This document shows, in pieces, positions 1 to 8,672 of a stretch of DNA of 17,374 bases. This DNA comes from Cudoniella acicularis (taxonomy: Eukaryota > Ascomycota > Leotiomycetes > Helotiales > Helotiaceae). How positions within the stretch are numbered: position 1 is the first letter of the stretch; each line of letters opens with the position of its first letter. The position numbers were made by a program, and so were the translations under genes. Location of the stretch: contig JAAMPI010001229.1 in assembly GCA_013054445.1 (NCBI GenBank), positions 1-17,374 of the forward strand, written 5' to 3'. The notes under the pieces were generated by a model that worked only from the letters and a program-made list of their open reading frames with translations, was not told where the DNA came from and searched no databases.

Positions 1-713
1 ATGACACCCATAGACGCAGACCAGTTTGAAGAATTGAAAATTGGAAGGGGGGCTTGATTCGCCAAGGAAACATCGAGGTAATTTGAGTCGGAGAATCCAC
101 TCGATGGCCCTATCCCACCCGCATCGAGAGTCATGCATGGGGCTTGAAGTGATATATCATTGTGGCCAGAGCCGCTCATAAACATGCCCGAGTCTATGCC
201 GAGAAAGAAGGAATTAGAAGCCGCTGAGAGTGGTAATAAACTATTGGTGTTGACTTCATCATCTGGGACGAAGTCGTGCGTCACGTAACTCGGATTAAAA
301 AGTGGAGAAAAGTTCGGGAGCAAAATACTTCGACTGAGGTGTTCGTGATTGCTCTCTGCTTGCGTTTCTGATGCAGCAACATTGCGAGTGATGTTTTCAT
401 TGGTCTCTGGCAATGTACTTTGAGAATGGCGAGGCCTCAGTGGATGGAGCTTCCCTTGCAAATCACGATGGTGGCTTTCCCGATTCTGACGATCTTCTTT
501 TTGTCTGCGACCTGTAACATTGCGTCAATCACTGTGATACGGCTAGCAACTAAACCAATCTTCTCTCCCGAATAGCGAAGTGGAAACCAACTCACGATAA
601 AGTTGTTGAGCAATGCGATTCTGTTCCTTCCGAGCGTTCGTGATGATCCGCTTTCGACGTTTTGGGTCCGCTATGACGTCTCTTCTATCGGGAGAATTCA
701 TCGTCAAATTCAT
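1..713 (-). CDS. bZIP-type transcription factor, 5' part only (gene runs off the left edge)
   Basis: Predicted exons on the minus strand are 713-596 and 511-1 (open to the edge), with an 84-base intron 595-512 (donor GTGAGT, acceptor TTACAG). The unspliced frame hits a TAG inside the intron, and splicing restores one open frame of about 209 residues. Residues 17-45 form a basic region rich in K/R. Its core QNRIAQQLYRRRQKE has the invariant Asn, seven residues, then Arg of bZIP DNA-binding helices. The start at 713 is chosen because a TAA lies in frame 18 bases upstream; Met5 is an alternative. After the basic region I see no clear leucine heptads. The rest is Ser/Asn-rich and probably disordered, with any conserved C-terminal domain outside the window. 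The intron splits the basic region. Expected to be a nuclear DNA-binding regulator; target genes unknown. It is divergent from the NmrA-like gene. Confidence 0.75.
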
Positions 714-1225
714 CGCAACACGTCCTTAATCCAAAACCCGACGTTCTCAGAATTATACATCGATTTTGTAAGGGTAAGCCATATACTCGGAGTTTTAAAT
801 TGATGTGCTTAAATCAGCAGATTGAGTTGGGAGGCAAATGTCGTAAGGACTGACGTTGACTAGCGCATATGGCTTACGCTTCAGTAGCCAATAGGATGGC
901 GCAGAGTTAAAAGGGGCGACTACCCCTGACATCCCGGAGCCATAAGCCACTTGAAAACCAACGATCACGCAACGGGATCGGCAAGACTTCACGAAGACAT
1001 TTCTCAGATTCATCCGACTTCGCAAAAGGTGCTTCGCGATGGAGGCTTAACGCCGAATCTCCGAGTCTCCAGCCAGGACTGCTTGAGAGTCGAGAAGTTA
1101 TAAAGTGTTCGATCTTCCGTTAGAAATTCTCTCCTCACTGCATTCTCCAATTGAAGCTTATATACACTTGCAATTCTTGACACATTCTCACTCACGTTAC
1201 TTTCACCTGTTTCCGCAATTTCGCA
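714..1225. promoter_or_regulatory. Divergent promoter between the bZIP gene and the NmrA-like gene
   Basis: This is 512 bases without a supportable gene, between two start codons that point away from each other. On the right side a CCAAT box (1147-1151) and a TATATA element (1159-1164) sit 60 to 80 bases before the NmrA-like ATG. A TGACGTTGAC stretch at 851-860 holds two bZIP-type TGAC half-sites. Small open frames here (for example 795-1025 and 1010-1195, minus) have no recognisable composition or family. Confidence 0.5.
1159..1164 (+). promoter_or_regulatory. TATA-like box of the NmrA-like gene
   Basis: TATATA lies 62 bases before the ATG at 1226, with CCAAT at 1147-1151 just upstream. The spacing fits a fungal core promoter. 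Confidence 0.45.
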
Positions 1226-2263
1226 ATGGCCTCATCAAAAAAGATCATTGTCGTCGTCGGCGCGACAGGAAATCAAGGCTCCTCAGTTGCCCACACATTC
1301 CTCAACCTTCCCGCCTGGCACGTTCGCTGCATCACTCGCAATCCAACTTCACCCGCCTCCCTCGCTTTAACCGCCCTTGGCGCTGAAGTAATTCAAGCAG
1401 ACCTCTCAGACTTCCCCGCACTGTGCAAAGCATTCTCCGATGCCACCGCCATTTTCGTCAATACCGATTTCTGGGAATCCTACGTCTCGTCCAAAAAGAC
1501 AGTCGCCACCACGCAGGAGAACGCAGATCTCAAAATCAGCGAGACGGCTTTCGAGAAAGAGGTTTTGTATGGGAAGAATGCAGCTCGTGCCGCTGCAGGG
1601 ATACCTTCTCTAGAGCGATTCGTCTACTCTGCTCTTCCTCCAATGAAGAAGCATTCGAAGGGAAAATACGACAGTACCTCGCATTATGAATCCAAAGCCA
1701 GCATTGTCGAGTACATCACAAATGAACAACCTGAATTAGCGAAGAAAGCATCTTTTATTTACCTTGGAGCTTATAGCACCAACGCAATGCTTAGCCCGAA
1801 ACTCGACCCCGTCAGCGAAAGGTACAAATTCGTTCTTCCTCTGGCAAAAGATGTGAAAATGCCTATTGTCGATCCCAAGAATTCCACGGGGCCTTTTGTA
1901 CAAGCGCTGGTTGAGGGTGAGGATGCGGGGAAGAGTTTATTGGCTTATGATAGCTACCTGACAATAGGGGAGCTTGTGGCTCTTTGGTCGAAAGCAAGTG
2001 GGAAGGAAGCGGATTATGTGGAAGTGAGTGTGGAGATTATGCATCAACAATTTGGTATCCCGAAAGAGTTGCTGGATGCACCCGGTTTCATTAGTGATTT
2101 CGGGTATATGGGTGGAGTTGATGGGTTCATTGAGCCGTTTCAGTTGAAGAAGCAAGTGAAGACTAAGTCGTTTGAGGACTGGATGATGCAGAGGGATTGG
2201 GAGAAAGTGTTGGATGCCATGAACTCAGCTGGAAAGCCTGCGTTCAAAAGCATGGAGGAGTGA
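1226..2263 (+). CDS. NmrA-like family NAD(P)-binding protein
   Basis: Single exon, 345 aa, the usual length for fungal NmrA-like proteins. The N-terminus is a Rossmann beta-alpha-beta unit: KKIIVVVGATGNQGSS, with the glycine pattern G12-x-x-G15-x-x-G18. Further family-like segments follow: RCITRNPTSPA (the arginine that usually contacts the NADP phosphate), GAEVIQADLSD, the VNTDFWE motif, and RFVYSALPPMKK followed by HYESKASIVEYI. These proteins are atypical short-chain dehydrogenases that usually lack the YxxxK active site. They act as redox (NADP/NAD) sensors or as partners of transcription factors, as NmrA does with AreA. This one is not necessarily the orthologue of NmrA itself, since fungi carry many paralogues, so no symbol is given. 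No signal peptide is seen; it is probably cytosolic or nuclear. The start is supported by the immediately following Rossmann strand and the TATA/CCAAT spacing. Confidence 0.92.
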   Translation: MASSKKIIVVVGATGNQGSSVAHTFLNLPAWHVRCITRNPTSPASLALTALGAEVIQADLSDFPALCKAFSDATAIFVNTDFWESYVSSKKTVATTQENADLKISETAFEKEVLYGKNAARAAAGIPSLERFVYSALPPMKKHSKGKYDSTSHYESKASIVEYITNEQPELAKKASFIYLGAYSTNAMLSPKLDPVSERYKFVLPLAKDVKMPIVDPKNSTGPFVQALVEGEDAGKSLLAYDSYLTIGELVALWSKASGKEADYVEVSVEIMHQQFGIPKELLDAPGFISDFGYMGGVDGFIEPFQLKKQVKTKSFEDWMMQRDWEKVLDAMNSAGKPAFKSMEE

Positions 2264-3028
2264 TCCCATATAGGTGCTTGAATTTTCGATTCCCAGGAGT
2301 TTTGTTTAGAAATTGAAAGGAACGTTGTCTTCATCCTCTTTTGGTTTTCACTGACCTTTATTGCGTGGTGATAAAATCGCTGAGCCTTTTCCGAGATTTG
2401 CGAACATTTCCCCTGAAACAAAGAAGCTGAAGACACTATTCCTAAGTCTAGCCAGTGGTCATTGCCATCGCCGTTTGCAAGCTCAGAGACCCCCTCTTAA
2501 CCCAGATGCACCTTTCTCACGCGACCAATCCTGTCAACAAAACAGTGGCGGCCATAACACTTCAAAAGAACAGCAGAACTACAAAACATAATTATATGAA
2601 ATTAAGATTTTGTAGAAATAGAATAAGCTTGAAGGTATTCTAATAATTTAAACGTCAATATTTAGTGTTAAAAGTATACGAAATCTAAAGTGTCGCGAGG
2701 GCGACTTCGCCAAATTACTCCTAATTGTGATTGACCTCGCTTGTTGTGTTGTGCGCGAAAACCACAATATCAAACGCAGCAAAATAATAGCTTTAATATC
2801 TCAGGTGCCTTGAATAGTTTAAAATCTGAAAGAGGAAAGAGGTATCCTGTTTGCTGTTTATTCACTGCTAACCAAAATGCAAATTGGCGCTTGCAGCAGG
2901 ACGGGAGTCGTAATTCTCAATGCAAATTCAATCTAGGAAGGAAGGAGCTACCTTGACTTGAGCTGAGCTTCATTCTTTCGATCTCTTTTCTTAATCAGGA
3001 ACCAAGTGCCGGCCATCCTGCACATCAC

Positions 3029-3088
3029 TTCAGCATCCAAGGATAGATCGAAACTTCCTCCCTCCTTTCCGATCTATCGGATGCTGAA
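3029..3088. repeat. Imperfect inverted repeat (hairpin) upstream of BTB gene A
   Basis: Left arm 3029-3050 reads TTCAGCATCC, three unpaired bases, then GATAGATCG. Right arm 3070-3088 is CGATCTATCGGATGCTGAA, an exact complement of the left arm apart from the 3-base bulge. The loop is about 19 bases and pyrimidine-rich. A third copy of the core, CGATCTATCC, lies at 3122-3131 and is the exact complement of 3041-3050. Confidence 0.8.
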
Positions 3089-3244
3089 ACTCACGCGGGA
3101 CTAGAATTCGATCTGTACATTCGATCTATCCTCAAAGATGAGAATTTCTTCAATAGAACCTCTAGCAAGCCGTCCTCAGCTTTGCCATGCGCGTCCAAGA
3201 CAGGAATAGCTGATGTCACGCAAATGGGTGGGTGGGTACTCACT

Positions 3245-3252
3245 TATATAAA
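3245..3252 (+). promoter_or_regulatory. TATA box of BTB gene A
   Basis: TATATAAA lies 171-178 bases before the predicted ATG at 3423, leaving room for a leader of roughly 140 bases that is rich in CT and CA, as is common in fungal leaders. Confidence 0.5.
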
Positions 3253-3313
3253 CTCCCTCCATTCAACGCCTTATCGATCCTCCTCCTCTTCTCCACAACA
3301 ATCACTAAAATCA

Positions 3314-3334
3314 ATGTGCCTCCAAGCGCGATAG
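3314..3334 (+). other. Possible upstream ORF in the BTB gene A leader
   Basis: ATG TGC CTC CAA GCG CGA TAG encodes six residues and lies between the TATA box and the main start. If the leader starts near 3275, it would be the first AUG met by a scanning ribosome. Translation is not shown. Confidence 0.3.
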
Positions 3335-3422
3335 CAATACCTCTTTGCTTTACTCCGACGTAATCATCACAGGTCCACAACACCATCACCAAGCAAGTGA
3401 AAACGACAACAACCACTTCGAA

Positions 3423-4281
3423 ATGCCGTTGTCTTCACCCCTCCGCACCTACTCCCGGAGAGGCAAGATGTTGGGTCCAACTTCATCATCGGTATCAAGC
3501 TCACCTTCTCGGAGCTCTCCTCGAAAACCCGTGTCACAGAACCCGATCTTCTCGTGAGTCTTGTTTCCGATCTCTCTGAACTTCAAAGACTGAGGAGTGG
3601 ACAAACAGGCACCCTGAACAGCTCGTCACCTTTCTCATTGGCAAGGGAGAAAATGCTAAACCTTTCCCACTTCACAAAGACTTCGTCTGCGTCCATTCAC
3701 CCGTTTTTAATCGTGCATTTAATGGCCGCTGGGTAGAAGCAACGACACACACTTACAAGCTCGAAGAGACTACCTTGGAGACATTCCATCTCTACGCTTT
3801 GTGGCTCTATACCAAGACCCTTGATGGCCATGGAGCCCTCGTGGAGACAGACTCAGCAGAACTCGAAGAGCTGGAAGATCTCCCAGAAGATGTTGCAACA
3901 CAATTCCGAGAGAACCAACTGAGACTTATCGAGTTGTGGTGCTTTGCCGATAAATATGCCATGCCAAAACTTCAAAACGTGGCTATGACGCACTTTGCAC
4001 GAATCCTTAATGCAGATCCGCTCATGAGAGAAGAAGTCATTGAATACGTTTACAGCACTACTGCACCAGGATCGCAAATGCAAAAATACGTCATGGAAGC
4101 CGCAACCATCTCTGCCACCAAATTTGCCAAGGAAGGAGATGCTGAGATGATCGGAGGTGTCACAGCTCTTGTGAAATCCTTTCCGGTTGACCTGATTCCA
4201 CAATTCGTGGCCGCGTTGGCAATTAAAATCACCCGAGCTCAAGGCCCCGTCAAAATCCGAGAATATTTCGTTGAGGAGTGA
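3423..4281 (+). CDS. BTB/POZ domain protein (array gene A)
   Basis: Predicted exons 3423-3553 and 3609-4281, 267 aa, with a 55-base phase-2 intron (GTGAGT...CAAACAG). Exon 1 gives a Ser/Arg/Pro-rich, probably disordered N-terminus of about 44 residues. The BTB domain follows: EQLVTFLIGKGENAKPFPLH, then KDFVCVHSPVFNRAFNGRW and TFHLYALWLYTKTLDG. These match the pattern of BTB strands and helices, with the HKxF...SPVF...F core. A helical back half follows, containing ELWCFADKYAMPKLQNVAM, the LW...A....P.LQN block seen in all four array genes. BTB domains dimerise and often act as adaptors, for example for Cul3 ubiquitin ligases; no enzyme or other named domain is visible. No ATG is seen upstream in frame. 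The 3' end is ambiguous: a phase-2 donor overlaps the TGA, and splicing 4278-4369 would give a 280-aa product ending at 4412. Confidence 0.85.
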
Positions 4282-5188
4282 AGGAACACAACTAAGCGCG
4301 GCATACAAGTACGTCATCGCAGTCAATACAGCCCAATACATCTGTTCTGCCATGCTGACTTGCACACAGAGAAACATCAACGATGAAAAAGAACGGATTT
4401 GCACACTTGTGAGATTAAATTAAGGGTTTTTCTAGCCTGGCATGAAAACTGTTCTCGGCGTTCGTTCTGTAGTTTAGTTTGAAGCATCCAGCAGGAAGCG
4501 TATTCATTATTGTATCTGGAAAGATTGTGGCGTGAAAAAATGAGCTTGATGCCCTGGTGGTATTAAGACTCTGGTATGCCTCGAAAACTTTCAAAAGAGA
4601 TAGGCTTTCGGCGTTTGAACTTGAAAAGGAATGTTGAAGGCATAGTAAGGTTTCGCTCTCATACCCCGGTGGTATGAAGACACTGGGTATGATTTGAAAA
4701 CTTTCAAATGGGATAGGTATTCGGCGAATCGGCGTTTGTGTTTACAAAGAAGTGTGGAAGGCAGGGTTATGAACTTGTGATGGATTCACTGCCTGTCAGT
4801 TTCACTTGGAACTTTGTACTTGGGAAGAGGTTGAACAATCTCCAATCAAGCAATGAAATGAAACCAAAAGAGCGATTGCAAAATGAGATGTAACTTTTGA
4901 GAAACATGTAACTGGCAAGCTCCACTAGAGGCATACTTGCTTTATCTCGCTTCAAAGTAAAGGAAAAGAAAGAGAGGGAGCAACTCGACCGAGTCTTCGC
5001 TTCGCTTAAGTCACACCCCGAAGGCATTTAAGCCTCGAGCAAGGCCAAACCAAACCAAGCAGACTAGCGCAAATATTCACTTCACTCCCCAACGCCACCC
5101 ACTCACCCAACCCACACCATTTCCTATATCAACCTTTTCCTTTCTAGATCTCACAGCCCCTTCGGCCATCGCACTCTCAACCACTAGC
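4282..5188. other. Intergenic spacer between BTB genes A and B
   Basis: No gene supported over about 0.9 kb. Contents: a possible extra 3' exon of gene A (4370-4412), a diverged tandem duplication at 4551-4767, and the gene B promoter with the shared element near 4987-5010. The leader just before the gene B ATG is strongly C- and CA-rich. Confidence 0.6.
4551..4767. repeat. Diverged tandem duplication of about 110 bases
   Basis: Unit 1 is about 4551-4650 and unit 2 about 4663-4767. Shared blocks occur in the same order: CC(t/c)GGTGGTAT(t/g)AAGAC, GGTATG, GAAAACTTTCAAA, GATAGG, TTCGGCG, CGGCGTTTG and GAAGGCA. The offset grows from 112 to 121 bases because unit 2 has an extra short TCGGCGAA duplication. 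Non-coding in all frames as far as I can see. Confidence 0.75.
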
Positions 5189-6310
5189 ATGGACTCCACG
5201 CCCATGGCCAGCCGGGGCAGAAAACCGTACGCAACGCAACCCCCCCCAACCCCAAAAAGACACGACACCAGATCTATTTGCTGACAACTAATTGTTTTCC
5301 TAGCAACGAGTCACCAGCCGCCACCGCCAACAAGCCGTCGCTATCAGGACAGAAAGGCGCGATGAGCGTGGGTAACGCGCCAGCTCAAGGCGAACTCGTC
5401 GAGGCATCATCCTCGCCTTCAAAGAAGAAGTCACCACCAAGTTTCCAGTTGGTCACCTCTACCATTCCATGCTGTTAGCTCTGCAAAAAGACCTCTAACG
5501 CATCTGTTTACAGAAATATCAAATACCCAAACGAGGTAGTGACCTTCCGAATCATCGACACTAAAAATAAATATCTAGTGCACAAAGAATTCGCCATCTA
5601 CCACTCGTCCGTCCTAGCCAAGGCATTCGAAGAAAAGAACGAGTACACCTTTGGGGTCTTTTCAGATGACGCTGTACGACCACTGATCCAATGGCTCTAC
5701 ACGCAAAGCATCGACGGCTACCTCTCACACGAAGACTCGCTCAAAATTCCCGCTAACCCCGCTTCTTCAGAAATCGGTAGAGAAGTGATGTTCCAAGTCC
5801 ACAAGGAGCAGTGCGCTGTGGCTGAACTGTGGGCTCTGGCAAGATGGCTCTGCATGCCTGACCTGCAAAATCTTGCTGTTGATCAACTCCGACGCTTGGC
5901 TAGAAAATATCGCACTTTGCCGACCAGCCCCGAGTTTGGAAATAGGATTGGTGCCACGGGAGTACCTCTTCGCAAGGCAGTTGTCCATACTTGGGCTTGG
6001 TTGTTTTCTATTGGAGGTGATCAAGCGCGCAGAGACTGCTCAGATCTGATTTCGACTTGGCCTTATTCTCTATTGACTGATATCGTCATGACGATTGCTA
6101 AAAAGGCTGCAGATAAGGAGTACAGGATTCAAAACGAAGTTAATGACAAGCTGTATCATGTTGATGAAAATGGTATCTTCTATGTCAAGTAAGTAGGCTC
6201 TAACCAAAGTCAATTTTGTCTCCAAATGCTTATGCCCTTTAAACAGAGCGGCAGAATCCGACAACAACTCTCAGGTCCCAAAGAAGAGAAAGGCTGAAGA
6301 GAGCAATTGA
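5189..6310 (+). CDS. BTB/POZ domain protein with basic C-terminal tail (array gene B)
   Basis: Predicted exons 5189-5226, 5304-5447, 5514-6188 and 6247-6310, 306 aa. Introns are 77, 66 and 58 bases. Donors 1 and 2 are weak (GTACGC, GTTGGT), but each intron has a good branch site (CTGAC, CTAAC), all phases agree, and intron 2 sits exactly where gene C has a GTGAGT donor. The N-terminal 60 residues are Ser/Ala/Pro/Lys-rich. The BTB domain starts near residue 65 (NEVVTFRIID, YLVHKEFAIYHSSVLAKAFE, PLIQWLYTQSIDGYLSHEDS). Then come ELWALARWLCMPDLQNLAVD and LRRLARKYRTLP, and the exon ends with LYHVDENGIFYVK. Exon 4 adds 20 residues, including PKKRK at 297-301, a classical nuclear localisation type of motif. 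If exon 1 is wrong, the next in-frame ATG is 5362. Closest relative in the window is gene C. Confidence 0.82.
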
Positions 6311-7031
6311 GAAGAAAAAGCATATGACACTGGTCGTACTGTAAAGTTTGCGAGCGATGGACATATACCTAAGTGACAGGAGCTATAACGTATTTCTGCG
6401 CAGCAACGATGTTGGCATAAACGATGCCGGCTTCTTGACCATATCAGTTTCGCTTCGTTGCACGTTACGCATTTCGATCCGAATAGTACGCAGTTGGCAC
6501 AGCAATCTTCCCTGCTCCTTAAGCCTTCATTTTAGGCACATTAAAAAAAAACAGAAATAAACTCTTCTCAAAAACTCAAAGCCCATAACTCTCTTCTGAC
6601 CAAGTGACAATCAATGGAAACACAAAACACGCCCATCAAAGCAATTGAAGCCCCGACTTTAGACACCTCCTCGCCAACAGGATACGTCACAGCTATCTAG
6701 ACTTTCAGCGTTCTTAGAACTACACTGACCGAGGCCTCGCTTATGTCATACTTAGTCTTGTCTTTGGATAGCATTTGAGGAAGGCGCGTTCGTGGGCAAC
6801 TTCCAAGTCAACAAACCAAACTGGCTAGCGCGGAACTTCACTTCGTGACCCCCAACTTCGCTTGCTCTTTCGATTCCCCTCAATTTTGGTTTTCACATAA
6901 CTCCCTCCGTCGTCACACGCAACCAACGACACGAATTCCACGCTGCTACAAACGTGGCCAAGACGGCACCACAAACAACAAATCCCCCCTTCAGTAAAGA
7001 CCCGAAAACCCTTGTGCACAGCCTTCTCAGC
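6311..7031. other. Intergenic spacer between BTB genes B and C, with duplicated promoter block
   Basis: No gene supported. The first part is the gene B 3' flank; a piece of it (around GCATATGACACTGGTCG) resembles the sequence around the gene C stop codon. From 6621 to 6787 the spacer is alignable, with gaps, to 8329-8483 upstream of gene D. The open frame 6348-6560 has no recognisable content. Confidence 0.6.
6621..6787 (+). promoter_or_regulatory. Promoter block of BTB gene C, duplicated upstream of gene D
   Basis: Three collinear blocks are shared with the gene D promoter. The 32-base stretch 6621-6652 differs from 8329-8360 at one base (6631 G, 8339 C). GACCGAGGCCTCGCTTATG (6727-6745) matches 8431-8449 with two differences. 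GAGGAAGGCGC (6777-6787) equals 8473-8483. Between the first two blocks, TTAGACACCTC resembles TTAAACACCTC. Regulatory function is inferred from position and conservation only. Confidence 0.6.
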
Positions 7032-8005
7032 ATGAGGATTAGTTCCTCGCCACCACGGGGAGGTGAAGCGATGAATGACACCTCAGCTTCAAGTGGAGGA
7101 GAGGCATCTTCATCTTTGGCAGAGACACCTCCGAACTTTCGGTGAGTTGCATTGTACGCCGAAAGTCTGCCAGAATTGGATAAGAAGCTTATTTCCCGCG
7201 CAATTACAGGCTTCCACATCAGCTGGTGACCCTCAAACATCCCACCACTGAAGCGTCATTCATGGTCCACAAGGAGTTCGCCTGTTACTACTCGCCGGTT
7301 CTCAAAGAGGCATTTCAGCAAGGGGAGGTGTACGAAATCTCCGTCACTTGGCACTTTGAACCAATACAGCTATTGGTTCAGTGGCTCTACAACCAGAGAT
7401 TTGATAAGCAAACCTTGCACGAAGAATCACTCAACGCTCTTGATGAACCCCCAGATATGGAAGTAACTTCTCTAGTTCACGAAGAACAGTTCTTGATGGG
7501 CCAGCTCTGGACACTAGCGAAGCATCTACAGATTCCAGGCCTGCAAAATGATGCAATTGATCAAATTCGGCGGTTAGCCAGAAAGTATCGAACCTTGTCA
7601 ATGGATGACGAGTTTTTCGGGATTCTCTTCGATCATGCAACACCAGGAACGGCTCTCCACGAAGCAGTTATTGATCTTTATTCTTGGTTGCTGACGGTTG
7701 AAAAGGGGGCATACCGCGAGAAAATTGCCAGAGGGATTTCAAGAACTCCCCGTACGATAGTTTCTGGTGTATTGACTGCGCTTCCAGAGTACGGATCGAA
7801 AGGGCCGGACTACAATTTGAATTACGCCTTGTATCATGTTGACGACAAAGGCAACTTTCCAGCCAAGTAAGAAGACTCCCATGAAACCTGTATTATCTCC
7901 AAATGCTTATAATCTTCCAGTAGAGAACCCGAACCCGAACCAAGATCTCATGTCACGAAGAAGAGGAGGGTTCACAAAAGCATTGGAGAACAAAGTGGCA
8001 CATGA
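7032..8005 (+). CDS. BTB/POZ domain protein with basic C-terminal tail (array gene C)
   Basis: Predicted exons 7032-7141, 7210-7866 and 7921-8005, 283 aa. Introns are 68 bases (GTGAGT...TTACAG) and 54 bases (GTAAGA...TTCCAG), both phase 2. The first 36 residues are Ser/Gly/Glu-rich. The BTB domain runs from about residue 38: LPHQLVTLKH, FMVHKEFACYYSPVLKEAFQ, QLLVQWLYNQRFDKQTLHEE. The back half has QLWTLAKHLQIPGLQNDAID, then IRRLARKYRTLS and LYHVDDKGNF, all matching gene B. The last exon adds an EPEPEP stretch and TKKRRVHK (residues 268-275), a basic tail equivalent to PKKRK of gene B. Stopping at the TAA in the unspliced frame would remove the tail, but the splice sites are good and the intron is shared with gene B. 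I see no ATG-bearing upstream exon like that of gene B, so the start is the first in-frame ATG. Nuclear location is inferred. Confidence 0.85.
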
Positions 8006-8328
8006 TATTGGCCGGACAATGCGTCGGCGACTAGTGTACACTTATGAAACAGGAGGCATAATATACCTGCGCACTTGTAGCTTCATCGCTCGACCGCTTG
8101 GTAACTTCGTCAGTATCTGAAGGACACATGGCGACAAATCGGACCCATTTGCATTGCATCATAAGATAGGCAATGATACAGTAATCATACCTGACTCTGA
8201 GAGGCTTGGTACTAGACATAATAAAGGCAAAAATAAGCTGATCACAAAAGCATAATACTCGCAACTCTCCTCTGTAAAACGTGATAACTAAGCAAGTGTC
8301 CTCTGCACCGTCTGAAAATCCATAAAAG

Positions 8329-8483
8329 CACAAAACACCCCCATCAAAGCAATTGAAGCCAAATTTAAACACCTCTTTACCAAAGGCTCCGGTACACCCA
8401 CTCATATTTCCAGTGTCCCCAGAGCTGTCTGACCGATCCCTCGCTTATGCAAAAACTGCATGCATAGTCTTCGAGGAAGGCGC
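8329..8483 (+). promoter_or_regulatory. Promoter block of BTB gene D, duplicated from or with that of gene C
   Basis: Collinear with 6621-6787: a 32-base near-identical block (8329-8360), GACCGATCCCTCGCTTATG (8431-8449) and GAGGAAGGCGC (8473-8483). Gene B has a related GACCGAGTCTTCGCTTCGCT element starting at 4987. These elements lie roughly 200 to 300 bases before their start codons. Confidence 0.6.
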
Positions 8484-8600
8484 ACTCAATTTCGAAATGC
8501 ACACGTGATCATGAATTTCGCTCGATGCCGCAACTTTCTCCACGATCTACAATCCACTTCACATACCAAACAACTAATTCAGCGCCTACAATTTCCTGAG

Positions 8601-8665
8601 GTAAGAGGCCAACTCCTCGACCATCTCAGATGCAAACCCTGGCTACTTGCTGACAATCTCACTAG
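8601..8665 (+). other. Probable leader intron of BTB gene D
   Basis: Donor GTAAGA, branch site CTGAC and acceptor CTAG give a 65-base intron. Its 3' end (TTGCTGACAA, then CTAG and CAGC) resembles the 3' end of intron 1 of gene B (TTGCTGACAA, then CCTAG and CAAC), so the intron is probably ancestral. Splicing puts upstream ATG 8511 out of frame with the main ORF. Retention would leave 8511 in frame and add 54 residues. Confidence 0.55.
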
Positions 8666-8672
8666 CAGCAAG

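Larger units (their letters stand above)
2264..3422. other. Intergenic spacer with AT-rich patch and promoter of BTB gene A
   Basis: No gene supported over about 1.16 kb. It holds the NmrA-like 3' flank, an AT-rich patch around 2570-2690, a small GC hairpin (GGCGACTTCGCC near 2701-2712), the long imperfect inverted repeat at 3029-3088, and a TATATAAA at 3245-3252. The short open frames here (2361-2591, 2455-2643, 2741-2956) look like chance. Confidence 0.6.
8006..8672. other. Spacer and leader between BTB genes C and D
   Basis: No separate gene supported. It holds the gene C 3' flank, the duplicated promoter block 8329-8483, a probable leader intron of gene D (8601-8665), and two upstream ATGs (8511 and 8525). 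The minus-strand open frame 8031-8405 looks like chance. Confidence 0.55.

Noticed and set aside
603..803. Plus-strand 66-codon open frame
   Set aside because: It is antisense to the first exon of the bZIP gene, which has the recognisable basic region.
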